Part shown: piece after piece, positions 11,101 to 19,906 of the stretch
Position numbering within the stretch: the first letter of the stretch is position 1
Layout of the letters: every line of letters starts with the position of its first letter
Origin: Macrolepiota albuminosa
Taxonomy: Eukaryota > Basidiomycota > Agaricomycetes > Agaricales > Agaricaceae
NCBI GenBank assembly: GCA_027475525.1
Contig: JAMWFC010000053.1
Span: forward strand, 1,426,001 to 1,490,000
Reading direction: 5' to 3'
DNA: 64,000 nt
The notes under the pieces: generated by a model
Databases searched by the model: none
What the model was told of the DNA's origin: nothing
What the model saw: the letters and a program-made list of their open reading frames with translations, nothing else
Program-made: the position numbers and the translations under genes

Positions 11101-11276
11101 GCGAGATGCCGATCTGGTTCCACTTAGGAATGGCAAATATAAAGAATGTGAGAGTGAATTCACGGGAAGCAATCTGCCAAAGGGAAACGCACGGGATAAT
11201 AACAGTAAAAGACATGCGGGCCCTAGCAGAGCTAGCAGATTTGGAAAAGAACCCAAGACACAAGACGAGGGGATAA
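8052..11276 (+). CDS. LINE ORF2, APE endonuclease and reverse transcriptase
   Basis: A 1074-residue frame. An AP-endonuclease-type domain fills residues 8-250, with motifs SLNMKG, VQETHM, VLGDMN, RIDRIYLR and the catalytic TDH near 242. A Lys/Glu-rich linker follows. The reverse transcriptase has KAAGLDG (about 493), GNYRPI, AQAGFMKGR, CLDQEKAYDR, RGVRQGDPMS and the catalytic FADD near 736. A thumb/post-RT region follows. The listed start is only where the frame opens after duplication A; the true start is 7609. The frame ends artificially at duplication B and continues at 11291. All RT catalytic Asp residues are present. Confidence 0.93.
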   Translation: MDADRGALTVASLNMKGGGSMGTRPKWMQICQLMRESKVDIMAVQETHMRKDLEDEINNMFCRQLKVVSNIDPDQPNAKGVAFVVNKSTMRWMEIKTRPIIAGRGLTIEIPWFEKKKITVLNVYAPNNQTQNQAFWNKIKGYWAARPNLTKPDIVLGDMNIVEEAIDRLPTHHDYRPAVEALSDMKSFFRIADGWRRHFPNNVEYSFFMTNRPIQSRIDRIYLREDLMKYSWGWNIERTGINTDHLMVSAKILSPKQPHMGAGRYVMPVNLIQEGALIARLIEEGKMYEEELANAKQNRSPESNPQTVHKAFKEKMIKIIRDFSKGLKPKILKEIAALKKDLRETTNNKDLDEETRKAQAGIIDDKIKDMETRRFEKARDTVAVDYFLNGETLTKPWIKLNRNRTPRDIIAALKTEENRNERHPERMSEIARKYHESVQGRDLPEDDDTQRMRTSDILKNLDKKLTEDQCLEVGLAFDKAEISKAIQTLQNGKAAGLDGIIHELWKTLDDEFQNRKEDDGPGFDIADAMAIVFNDIREYGMEENTSFAEGWLCPIYKKGDRTDIGNYRPITVLNTDYKIMTKALSYRLGKIAPHIIHPAQAGFMKGRRIEDQTELARMMIDWCEESGTNGLIICLDQEKAYDRILHTFLWASLRHFGFPENFINIVKSLYMDAQTKVMINGHLSRAFQVTRGVRQGDPMSCLLFNIAIESLGQLLRKSNLKGIKIDGIMERIIETMFADDTTVYLDKEDPLQDLQEILDRWCKVSGAKFNVPKTVAIPVGTETYRNNLITTRKPTVASSEIPEEIKIARDGEATRLLGAFIGNKVNHAKVWTPTIEKVNDDLARWEKGHPTMEGRRLIASMVIGGRTQYCTCVQGMSRQVEDIFVRILRSFMWGGASHPTVGLDTMRLPHDRGGKKVLDVRTRNEAIDIMKIQRYLRIGPDRPRWAEIADKIIGCKLAKKWSEMEGKHFVNTFLQTINVDSQEKEEGLPPQIQKMMKTAKKHNVAFEVQILDEPLKGEMPIWFHLGMANIKNVRVNSREAICQRETHGIITVKDMRALAELADLEKNPRHKTRG

Positions 11277-11347
11277 TAACAGTAAAAGACATGCGGGCCC
11301 TAGCAGAGCTAGCAGATTTGGAAAAGAACCCAAGACACAAGACGAGG
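11193..11347. repeat. Perfect tandem 77-bp duplication (B), inside LINE ORF2
   Basis: Copies 11193-11269 and 11270-11346 are identical, with one extra matching base at 11347. The unit starts GGGATAATAACAGTAAAAG and ends AAGACGAG. The first copy runs in the RT frame; the second shifts the frame and joins to the zinc-finger/RNase H frame. Counting one copy only makes both frames continuous. Confidence 0.97.
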
Positions 11348-12616
11348 AGGAACTGCGCCTGCAGTAAATGTAGGCAAATGAGGGAAGAAGGATGCAATAA
11401 TCCGCATAGGTGCAGCCTCACTGCTCAGAAGTTCCTAAATAAACTAAGCCAAAAATGGAACCCAGCACTGCCAAGTGAAAGGAGGGGCCTCACAGAAGTA
11501 GAAAGACAAATGGGTAATGGGGAAGACATAAGAGTCTTCGACCCTGACATGACAACGCGAGGCAACCTTGGAAATGGCTTCCGAATTTTCTCAAGACAAA
11601 AGACAGCTGAAAATGAGAGACAAATAAACTACGCAAGGACGACCGATGCTCACGGACAAGCGACCGTGGTATATACGGATGGATCATGCCAGAAGAACGG
11701 ATCCACCGAAGCAAAGGCCGGGGCTGGCATATGGTTTGGTACCGACGATGTAAGAAACAAAGCTTTTCGACTCCCAGAATGCATTGCACAGACAAATAAT
11801 GCTGGGGAGGCAGTGGCCATGCTTGAAGCCTCCAGGGCGGTCCCATTGGACCAACCACTGCACATAAAGAGCGACTCGCAGCTGGTAATTGACAGCATCA
11901 CCTCATGCCTGAAGAAAAGAGAAGATACGGACTGGCTAGGCTCCACGAATAAGGGGGTCATGAAGGCCCTCGTAGCGCACCTAAGGCAGAGAAGAAGAAC
12001 AACCATGATAGAAAAAGTGAAAGCGCATACAGGGATTGAAGGAAATGAGGGAGCTGATCGGCTTGCAGACGAAGGAACGAGGAAAGATGGACAGGACGTA
12101 ATCAACCTCAACATAGAAAATGGATATGACATTACTGGAGCCCGACTCGCAACCGCTACACAATCCATGATATACAAAAGCATCATAGCACAAAAGGAGA
12201 TACCATACAGGAGGAACACCCAGATAAATCTAGACATGATTCGATGGGCAGTTAAGGAACACAATGATGAACTGCCAACCGATGACAGGATCTGGGAGTC
12301 GATAAGAGATAAAACCCTGACAAGAGAAGTGAGAAACTTTCTATGGAAAGCAGTACATAGTGCATATAAAATAGGTGGCTACTGGGAGCACATCGAGAAC
12401 TATGAACAAAGGTCGAGGTGCGCAGTTTGCGGCACAACAGAATCCCTAGAACACATCCTGACCGAATGTACGCACTCGGGACAGGAACATGCATGGGCCC
12501 TTGCAATAAAAATCCACGAAGCGCGGGGCCTTACTCTGGAGAAACCATCTCTAGGTGAGCAGCTAGGCTGCGCGTTGATCAAACGCATGCAAATACAACA
12601 GAGGCAGGGGAGTTGA
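11291..12616 (+). CDS. LINE ORF2, zinc finger and RNase H
   Basis: A 441-residue frame. A Cys/His cluster CACSKCRQ then CNNPHRC sits near residues 18-38. A type I RNase H domain spans about 123-262. Its catalytic acids are visible: YTDGSC (about 127), NNAGEAVAMLEA (Glu), IKSDSQ (about 192) and EGADRLADEG (about 254). A second Cys/His group, CAVCGTTESLEHILTEC, is near 380. RNase H in ORF2 is the hallmark that places the LINE near Tad1. The frame ends at TGA 12614-12616, but the same frame is open again immediately afterwards. Confidence 0.9.
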   Translation: MRALAELADLEKNPRHKTRRNCACSKCRQMREEGCNNPHRCSLTAQKFLNKLSQKWNPALPSERRGLTEVERQMGNGEDIRVFDPDMTTRGNLGNGFRIFSRQKTAENERQINYARTTDAHGQATVVYTDGSCQKNGSTEAKAGAGIWFGTDDVRNKAFRLPECIAQTNNAGEAVAMLEASRAVPLDQPLHIKSDSQLVIDSITSCLKKREDTDWLGSTNKGVMKALVAHLRQRRRTTMIEKVKAHTGIEGNEGADRLADEGTRKDGQDVINLNIENGYDITGARLATATQSMIYKSIIAQKEIPYRRNTQINLDMIRWAVKEHNDELPTDDRIWESIRDKTLTREVRNFLWKAVHSAYKIGGYWEHIENYEQRSRCAVCGTTESLEHILTECTHSGQEHAWALAIKIHEARGLTLEKPSLGEQLGCALIKRMQIQQRQGS

Positions 12617-12934
12617 AAAGGGGCACAGAGGTTCTCAAAAATAGTGATATCGGAAACGATGTACGTAATATGGAAAGCCAGGTGCGACTGGAGGATAGAA
12701 AGGGACAGTGACCCAGGAAGGGCTCCCAAAAAAGAAGAGATACAGAACAAGCTACGAGCCGCACTGGCGAGGAGAATAAAACTAGATTACTTAGCAATGG
12801 ATAAGAAACGTTTCGGTAGAAAGGCGATGGATGCTAAGCTAGTCGAGAAAACATGGAAGGCCTTGCTACCAGACTGGGTGAGCCCGTCAAAGTCATGGAG
12901 AGCGATTACCGGGGTTTTAGTGGGTATTGGGTGA
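12617..12934 (+). pseudogene. LINE ORF2 C-terminal tail, beyond an in-frame TGA
   Basis: Reading on in the same frame after TGA 12614-12616 gives an open 105-codon tail: KGAQRFSKIVISETMYVIW, KARCDWRIERD, VEKTWKALLPDW. The ISETMYVIWKARC segment resembles the conserved end of fungal Tad-type ORF2 proteins. The TGA is therefore best read as a single nonsense change in an otherwise intact protein. The Met at 12644 is internal and not a separate start. Confidence 0.7.
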
Positions 12935-13083
12935 AGATCCTTGAGCCCCACACGACGTGCGTAAAGGCATTTCCCGCGGGGTGGCTCCTACTTTGAACAT
13001 ACTAAGCCGTGGGGAAACCCACATATCCCAGGATGCAGAAACTAACCCTTGTAAGTGATCGGCATACCTATAGAGATACCACC

Positions 13084-13105
13084 AAAAAAAAAAAAAAAAA
13101 AAAAA
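13084..13105 (+). other. Poly(A) tail of the LINE
   Basis: 22 consecutive A residues at the 3' end of the element, merging with the start of the right-hand target-site duplication. Retention of an unbroken A-run supports a recent insertion. Confidence 0.9.
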
Positions 13106-13120
13106 GAAAAACTTATTCAG
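13104..13120. repeat. Right target-site duplication of the LINE (17 bp)
   Basis: Second copy of AAGAAAAACTTATTCAG, identical to 5405-5421. The interrupted hAT sequence resumes directly after it. Confidence 0.93.
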
Positions 13121-15740
13121 AAACAATTTCTTCAGGACACTGTATCTGCAAACCTTCTATTTCAATAGATTGAGGATCTCAAAGTCATGACATTGTTTCT
13201 TTTATTCTGGTCAACAGCTGGTAATGTTATTCCTTCACAAAAGCACATCTCAGGTCAGCTACTTGACAATACCAATGATATGGTTACTGACTGGCTCAAA
13301 ATATTCTTGCAAAGAAAGTATGTCATTTTGATATTGGATGGGTAGAAAGATGAGTCTCACAATGCTGTAACAGGTGTAAACCTTTCTTTCAATGGAAAAG
13401 TAATAATATGTATGTTAAGTTGTTATTGCCAAGTTATTGCACTAGTCTGCTTATTAAATCTTAGACCTATTTTGTTGACCTCGTTCTGGCCAACTTGCAC
13501 AAAAAAGACAGAGATGCAATGTGTCATGCATTTGAGGCAATGATTGATAAGGCAGAAGAGGTATATGGTGTGTATGTCATTGCATTGTGCTGTGACAATA
13601 ATGGTGGCAGTTAGCATAGAAGGAAGAATGTGGTGTTGAAGCAACCATATCTGTTTGGCCTGCCATGTTATGCTCATCAGATTTGTCAATCTCCTTTTGG
13701 CAAAAACAAATTTAAGACATATATTGTAGTTCCAGCTGATGGCTGGGGATTATTTTGCAGTCAATGTTGAAGCTGCACTAACTGCAAAAAAGCTACTGAA
13801 CTCATTGGTTGGGTATTAAATTATGGAGTTGTTCATTCAATCTTTGATGCCACTCAATCAGCAAATTCTAGGAAGGTTCTTGCATTTTTTGTTGCCAACA
13901 TGACTCATTGGAATATCTATTTATTGCCTTTGACTGTCTTCAAAACTTGAAGACTTTAATGCAGCTTGCTGTAGGTGGACAGTCTCACCTGACTTCACTT
14001 AGAATCCTAGGACAAGCTGATAGAAACAAAGTATGATTCCAAAAGTAGTCTATCTTACACAAGAGTAACAACTTTGAATATATATCTGTACAAAATAAGG
14101 TTCAAGCCAGTGTCTCGATTGGCTGACTTGATCAAACGATGATGTGGTAGAGTCATTTGAAAACAACGTTGAGTTTGAACATCAAGTTTGTGGTGTGATA
14201 AGTAGGTGTGATGAGTAGGTTCAAGATGTTGAGTTTGTGGTGTGATGAGTAATGAGTAGGTTCAAGAACTGAAGACTGAAGACTTGTAAGCATTATGCTT
14301 ACACTTGCAGTCTTCACATGGAGGAATAACATTATTGCTGCACAGGTGAGTGCAGAAAAGAACCAGAAAAAAAAGAAGAAACTCTCCAATGATGCCACTA
14401 AATACTGTGACTTGATTGAAGATGGAGGTTTCTGGCACCAACTCAAGACTGTTGTTGACAACTTAAAGCCAATATGTCATGGTTTGAATATGAATCAAAC
14501 TAACATCATGCATCCAAATCAGATGCTTTTGTCATTTGCTAGGATCTTTTTATATTTTCAGAAATATATAACAGAGGCTATTGCAGATAGTATGATAAAG
14601 GATTGAGAAGCACTAGAAAGTCCTTGACTAACCAATGTTTATTCTGGCCCTTGTTCTAAATGGAGTTTCACACTTTGGTTCCAAGGCTGGTGTTAGTCCA
14701 TTTACACTTCATACAATTCTGATGAAGGTAAGAATTTTGATGTTAATGAATAAACAAATTTTAAATTGATTATTAACTAGACTTATCAATGTGTCCATTC
14801 ACAACCTCTTAAAATCCCTCAAACTAATGTTGAAAAAGAAAGATATTATAAAATAAAGCTAAAAAAGAAGAAAGAAGTATCAAAGGCATTTATCTCTTAT
14901 CTGAGCAGGCATGGGCCATTTAAATACTGGGAGAAGAATAAAAAGACCTTCTTACAGATAAATGTGAGTTATTTCGAAGTTAATAAACTAAATTTTTGTA
15001 GGGAAATAACCTTTTGGCCATGTAGACAGCTTTCCTTTCTGTGATATCTGTTACTGAGCTCATTGACTTTGCAATCCTACTGCTTAGCATCTCTGTGAAC
15101 CAGGCAAGGCTAGAGGGTAACTTCTCTGACCTCAAAATCAAGAAAACACAATTGCAAAATTGCCTTACCCTGCCATGGCTTGAGAAAATGGCAAAAGTCT
15201 GTGAAAAAATAAATTAAACTTACAATTGTAATCATTCTCATGTTTCTCAGGTCAGTACCAATATTTGAGCTTCACAGAAGGATGCTGGCCTTGTTGAAAA
15301 TTGGACAAAGTGCCAAAACCACAAGCAGAAAAAAGCAGTGGAGCTTCTAGCTGTGCTATGCTATGCTGATCTGCTTGAAGAAGGTAGTGGTGATAGTGCA
15401 TATGAGTCCAGGTTAAGCCTTGTAAAATCTGGCCAAGAATGGCAGAAGGAAATGGCAAAATAGGTGTGCAAAGAGCAGGAGCAAGATAACAATGAATCAG
15501 ATAATAGCTTACTTGATGCTGTATATGGCTGTCAACACTTCAAATAGTTCCCATGATCCCTCAATCTCCTGTTCAATGGGTGAAAAGAGACTGATGTATG
15601 AGCAATTGAGATGGGCCAGAAGAAAGCAGGCATACACAGAGGAAGCTTGGTAGATGGAACTGTTAGCAAATGAGGAAGATGATGAGGAGAGGATACTTGA
15701 CAATGGAGAATTAGAAGGATCAAGTGATGATTTTGAGCAG
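13106..15740 (+). pseudogene. hAT/DUF659 transposase pseudogene, central and C-terminal part
   Basis: Plus-strand translation with several stops gives blocks in the right order. First comes VMTLFLLFWSTAGNVIPS, then HISGQLLDN and YVILILDG*KDES (about 13160-13360), the DUF659 core. Next are HAFEAMIDKAEEVYG, CDNNGG and CYAHQI (about 13530-13680). ELIGWVLNYGVVHSIFD and FFVANMTHWN follow to about 13920. The C-terminal dimerisation region is at 14880-15190, with YLSRHGPFKYWEK, VNQARLEGNFSDLKIKK and LPWLEKMAK. Premature stops and loss of CpG show it is dead. It has no relation to the LINE except as its landing site. Confidence 0.75.
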
Positions 15741-15870
15741 TAATTTGCCCTTCTATTTTGGGTCAGAGCCTTAACCCATTAGATATAATGTCTTAATAAA
15801 GCATGTATTTAATGGACAAGCCTTAGCCAAAAAAAAATTGGGGTTAATAACCTCTTAGAGTCCAACACTG

Positions 15871-16586
15871 TGTGAAGGGATGTATGTACACCTTCAGAAA
15901 TTGTTTGCCAAAAGAAGCAGCTTGAGAATGACTGTGCATTATTATGAGAATAGTTTGGCTTAATTTCTAAGCAATGATACATAAAGCCATTTAGTATGTT
16001 TGCCTTTGAACCTGGTTGATAATTTGTGCTTACGAAGAGACATATCGCGCTCGAAAGAATGTCATGGGCAGTGGCATAAATTTGGTGGCTATACACTTAG
16101 TAAGCAGCACTGCCAGCCCCGTGACAAGCTTAATTATGGGGCCACACACGTGTCCCACGCGCCTACTGCTGGCCTTGTTTTCGGCCACCTGAGCCATGTC
16201 ATAATTGTTCAAGCCTTTCAAAGACAACAAACGGTTGTTACAAGATGAGTCAACTACAACAGTAATTGCTAGTCACAATTGTCCAAGAACAATGATGTTT
16301 TTATCATCATGATGCCATAAGATGGCCATCCTTATTCTAGTCGGCCAGTTACCTTGTTCCGGCCAGTTTTGATCATCCAGCCGCTTTGATCATGATAGAA
16401 CAAAGGTTCATGCCCAAAACGTGTCCAACGACTGCATAAAAGGGCGTCATACTGCTTCCTCAGATCTGCATCACATCTCATCCCCCCATAAGATCCTGTA
16501 CTAGCATAGTACCTTCCACTGAGTTCCGCAGCTCTACTTATAATCCTATCGCTATCTGTCATTAACCACTTGTACCATCCAACCCC
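15871..16586. other. Interval between hAT end and the small fungal gene
   Basis: CpG-poor to about 16030, then abruptly normal composition. A TATA-like CATAAAAGG near 16435-16443 lies about 145 nt upstream of the ATG at 16587 and may drive that gene. Otherwise I see nothing. Confidence 0.5.
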
Positions 16587-17110
16587 ATGCCATCACAAAG
16601 ATCCCTTGCTCGCAAATCCCGCCCACTTCGTGCTGTCACCCCTGAGGAGGCCGCGTCATGGAGCGACGGTGATAGTGACGCTACGCTATCCGAGCCGCTA
16701 CCCCTCGAACTTGATGAGGCGTGGTCATACACATTCCAGGTTGGTTATTCAAGTCGAATTTCCTCTTTATTGTATTATAGCAACACCTTACCACCACAAC
16801 AGTCAGGCGATGATGTCTGGGTAAAAACCGCAGGTGGTAACTGGCGCCAAGGCCGTGTCACCGGTCAAACAACAAGGAAAGGTGCGACAAGACAGGTAAA
16901 ACTGTTTCCATCACAGCTTTTATGAATCTTATCTCACGCTATGATTGACAGTCAAAGGAAGGTCTGTATTATCCCGTTGTCTTCGACGGAAAAATCCGCA
17001 AATACTTTGCGCCTCTGAACGGAGAGATCAAACCCGACACCTTGCATACCCAGAGATTACTCAAAGAAGCTGGATGGCTATCGTGTCCTATCGATACCAG
17101 TCGCATTTAG
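16587..17110 (+). CDS. Small fungal-specific protein with SH3/Tudor-like core, function unknown
   Basis: Three exons: 16587-16739, 16803-16895 and 16952-17110, all GT-AG, giving about 134 residues. The N-terminus is basic then acidic (SQRSLARKSRPLR, then EEAASWSDGDSD). The core reads DDVWVKTAGGNWRQGRVTGQ, a short beta-barrel-like stretch of the kind seen in chromatin- or RNA-binding folds. The end is KEGLYYPVVFDG, KIRKYFAPLNGEIKPDT, LLKEAGWLS. I recognise this as a family of small hypothetical proteins multiplied in Agaricomycete genomes, with no established role. The first intron is 63 nt and in frame, so it could also be read through. The exon chain is well supported by the family pattern. 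Confidence 0.75.
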
Positions 17111-17981
17111 AGTCGATACCACATAGCACTGCTTGGTGCAATTGTAATTCTAGTCAACCATTACAACTCATTATCCCAATTGATATGAAGCTCCCAGTAT
17201 TCCCCCGCAAGTAAAGGATTTACTCCAATTATACTGATGTTTCCACAAGAGCTGTGCCCATGAAAACGTGGTAGCGCCAGCTCACAGCTATCGCAGTCGT
17301 ACGTGTTTCCGCAGATACGAGTCGGATCTTACACGTTACAGTCTGAACCCTACGTAAATGACACTAATTTCCTTCGAAGTCCGGCAGTCTTATTTTTCTT
17401 ACACCTGAGGGCATCGTCATGACCTTCCAATCTGTAATGATCCCATATGATTTACGCTATCTAACCTAGTTACGGCTAAAGGAAAGCTTGCTCCGCCATG
17501 TGATGCTTCCCAGTTCCGTGTCGCTGATGTCGATGACGACGTACGTACACAAGGCCAGCCTTTCATGCAGAGAAAGAGAAGAAAAAAAACAAAACAGCTA
17601 AATCATCAAAGTTAAAAAGTGACATGAGAAACTTCGACTATAACCGAAAAACACCCATATAAGGGTGTGAACTATCTCTACTCGGGAATTGGGTAAAAGC
17701 AGAACACGTAAGGCAATGAAAAACCAGAGGCATGATAATGGAAAGAAAACGTGTAGGTAGAGAGACATAACAAAAACTAGTAAGCTAAGCAAAACACGAT
17801 ATAATAATGTAAGCGGATATGCGGGTGGGCTAAGGGTCATCATTCAAGTCATGCACCTAAGAGTTCGCAGATGGAGGATAAAACCCAGTGGTCATGTTAA
17901 GGCCAGACCGGAATCAATCTCATAGCGATCTAACCAACACGAATATTTCAACACCATCTCACTAAACGGAATCCCACATAC
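17111..17981. other. Intergenic, presumed 3' UTRs
   Basis: Two genes end toward each other across this 870-bp gap. Only short random frames occur. Nothing recognisable. Confidence 0.5.
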
Positions 17982-19906
17982 CTAATGCCCATTCGCCAAA
18001 TGAATTAACTGCGTCGTCCTCGCACTAACGTGAATATGCTTCGGCTCCTTCACGTCATGACAGACCTCGATTTCCTGGACCCACGCATGGCCAATGACAT
18101 CTTCAATCGTCATCCTATGCTTAGGATCAGGCTCCAACATCTTCCTGATCAATGGCCTACACGCCCTTGGGCTCAAGTTATTTATCGTCGGCGGGCATGC
18201 AGACACCGTAGGCGATGAGTTCGCACATGCCTGCGCATATGCCGAATATAAGGTGTCGTTCGCCGGCTGTGCAGCGCGCCATGGGAGTTCTTGAAAGTGG
18301 AGACAATAGTAGACAATTCCGCATGCCCAAATATCGACGAGTCTAGCGTCGTAGGCTGCGTTCGTTGAAGAAGTGAGTTGAGGCCAAGGGGGGGAAGTAA
18401 CAGACACGCAGAAGGCATATCTCTTAGCTGAATTGCGGCGGGGAAAGAAGAATAGACTAACGTTTGCCTAAAAATTGCTCTGGGGCGATGTACGGCTCGC
18501 TGCCACAAAGACCTGTCGACATGTGGACCGTCGCTTCCCACGGTAGTCGATACACCGTAGAGGCACCATAGTCGCCGATCTTCGATAAAAAGTTAACATC
18601 CTCGGAAAAAGAAACGTAGTTAAAACCACACCTTGAGATGGCCTTGGTTATCGAAGAAGAGGTTTTCGGGCTTAATATCCCGATGCGCCACGCCCTGACT
18701 ATGCAGATACTCGACGCCAAGCAAAATTTGCTTGAAACAGCATTCCACTTCACTTGGGCTCATACCTCTGTGAATAATGTATAAGCCTGATTTATGATTG
18801 ACACCTTACTTGCACTCACCCTTTCTTAATCGCCGCATACAGATCGCCACCAGGACAAAATTCCATCACCTCACACCAATGCTGGTTCTCATCTTGGATG
18901 AGATCAACGGTCTCCACAATATTTGGATGATGCAACGTCGAGGAGATGCAAAACTCAGCCGTCAGCTTTTTCACATACTCCTTCTCCGTTTCGTTCTTCC
19001 GCCGTGCTCGAAATTGCTTTATGTCGTACCTGATCAGCTCCCTGGTCCAAGAGAGACCGAATAAATTCTTACCTTAACCGCATAAAGCTTCTCCTCCGTC
19101 CTATCCCACTTGTGCGCAAGCCGCACGACGCTGGTTGCCCCCTTCCCAACCGCGACCTTCTGGCAAACCCCATACTTCTGCGAAAAACTAACCGCACTAT
19201 CTCCCGCCGTACTCCTTGCCCTTCCCTTTCCCCCATCGCTCCCCGCATCCGAAATCGAAGATCCGACGGAGCGTTGGGACCCCCGTCGGTTGATCTTCGG
19301 ACCTGACGCGAGTAGGTCTTTGAGGTTAAACTTGTGCGAACCCGAGTCTGAGTTCACTGACGCAGGCTTTGGGCGCGACGGGGTCACGGTGGAGTTGGAG
19401 CTTTGAGGTGTCGGCTTCTTCGCGTTGGACGTACCGTTGACAACCTTGTTTCCTGAGACGCCAGAAGACATGCTTGGTGCGCGACTGGGCGGTTGGCTTG
19501 GCGGTTGGCTTGGCGGACGGCTACTAGGGCGGGTTGGAGGCAAGCTATTCATGGGCAAGCAACCAATATCACTTTCGGTCGGCGAGGAAGTAGTAGAAAC
19601 GTTCGAGATCGTTGTTAAAGCTAGCTTTTGAAGCGAGCTCTGTGTGTATCCAAGATCCTTTTCATAAAGACCGGATTCTGGCGGAGGTAATGTGACAGTG
19701 GTGGACGTGGTTGTTGACTGTTTCGGAAGATGATCGGTTTTTGACTGCGGAGCGAAGGATGATGTCGTATTGTTGTGCAGATTGAGTGCTGCTTTGAGAT
19801 GGTTCGATAGATTTGTTACTCTGTTCTGTCCATTGTGCGGGGGTTTGTCGGTTCCATCGGTGCCCTCGCCTTCAGTCGGCGTCGTCTCTTCAGAGGAATT
19901 GGCCAT
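17982..19906 (-). CDS. Serine/threonine protein kinase, HAL4/SAT4 (NPR1-like) family
   Basis: Fungal kinases of this family tune plasma-membrane transporters and ion or nutrient uptake in yeast; that role here is inferred. The N-terminal 220 residues are Ser/Thr/Pro-rich and disordered, with a Pro-Ser repeat ([16 protein letters not shown]). The kinase domain follows: Gly-rich loop [17 protein letters not shown]-type LYAVK, catalytic loop AHRDIKPEN, a DYG in place of [14 protein letters not shown] (APE) and [12 protein letters not shown]. The domain ends with [17 protein letters not shown]. Introns interrupt after LYAVK, before the HRD exon, after GHLK and after [11 protein letters not shown] is at 17984-17982 and the start at 19906 is the first Met of the long exon. 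Confidence 0.88.

Larger units (their letters stand above)
5422..13103 (+). mobile_element. Near-intact Tad-clade LINE (non-LTR retrotransposon)
   Basis: A full-length element with a 5' UTR that starts in a G/C run, ORF1 with a CCHC knuckle, and ORF2 with endonuclease, reverse transcriptase and RNase H. It has a 3' UTR and an A-run tail at 13084-13105, and is bounded by 17-bp target-site duplications. CpG content is normal, unlike the flanking hAT, so the insertion is much younger than its host. ORF order plus an RNase H domain fits the fungal Tad1 clade. Defects are two 77-bp tandem duplications (probably not real) and one in-frame TGA in ORF2. Confidence 0.93.
4780..15870 (+). mobile_element. 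Decayed hAT-type DNA transposon, split by a nested LINE
   Basis: Ignoring the LINE at 5422-13103, the two flanks join into one element of about 3.4 kb. They encode a continuous but stop-riddled plus-strand transposase of the DUF659/hAT type common in Agaricomycetes. Candidate terminal inverted repeats begin CAGTGTT at 4780 and end AACACTG at 15870, with similar sub-terminal AGGTTA motifs. The 8-bp target duplications expected of hAT elements are not recognisable next to these ends, so the exact borders are tentative. CpG is almost absent throughout, indicating old methylation-driven C-to-T decay. The element is dead. Confidence 0.65.

Noticed and set aside
8693..11263. Several long minus-strand frames
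   Set aside because: Shadows of LINE ORF2. RT and endonuclease motifs read only on the plus strand.
7988..11347. Programmed frameshifting between LINE ORF2 segments
   Set aside because: Both frame changes coincide exactly with 77-bp perfect duplications, with no slippery site needed. Duplication or assembly error explains them better.
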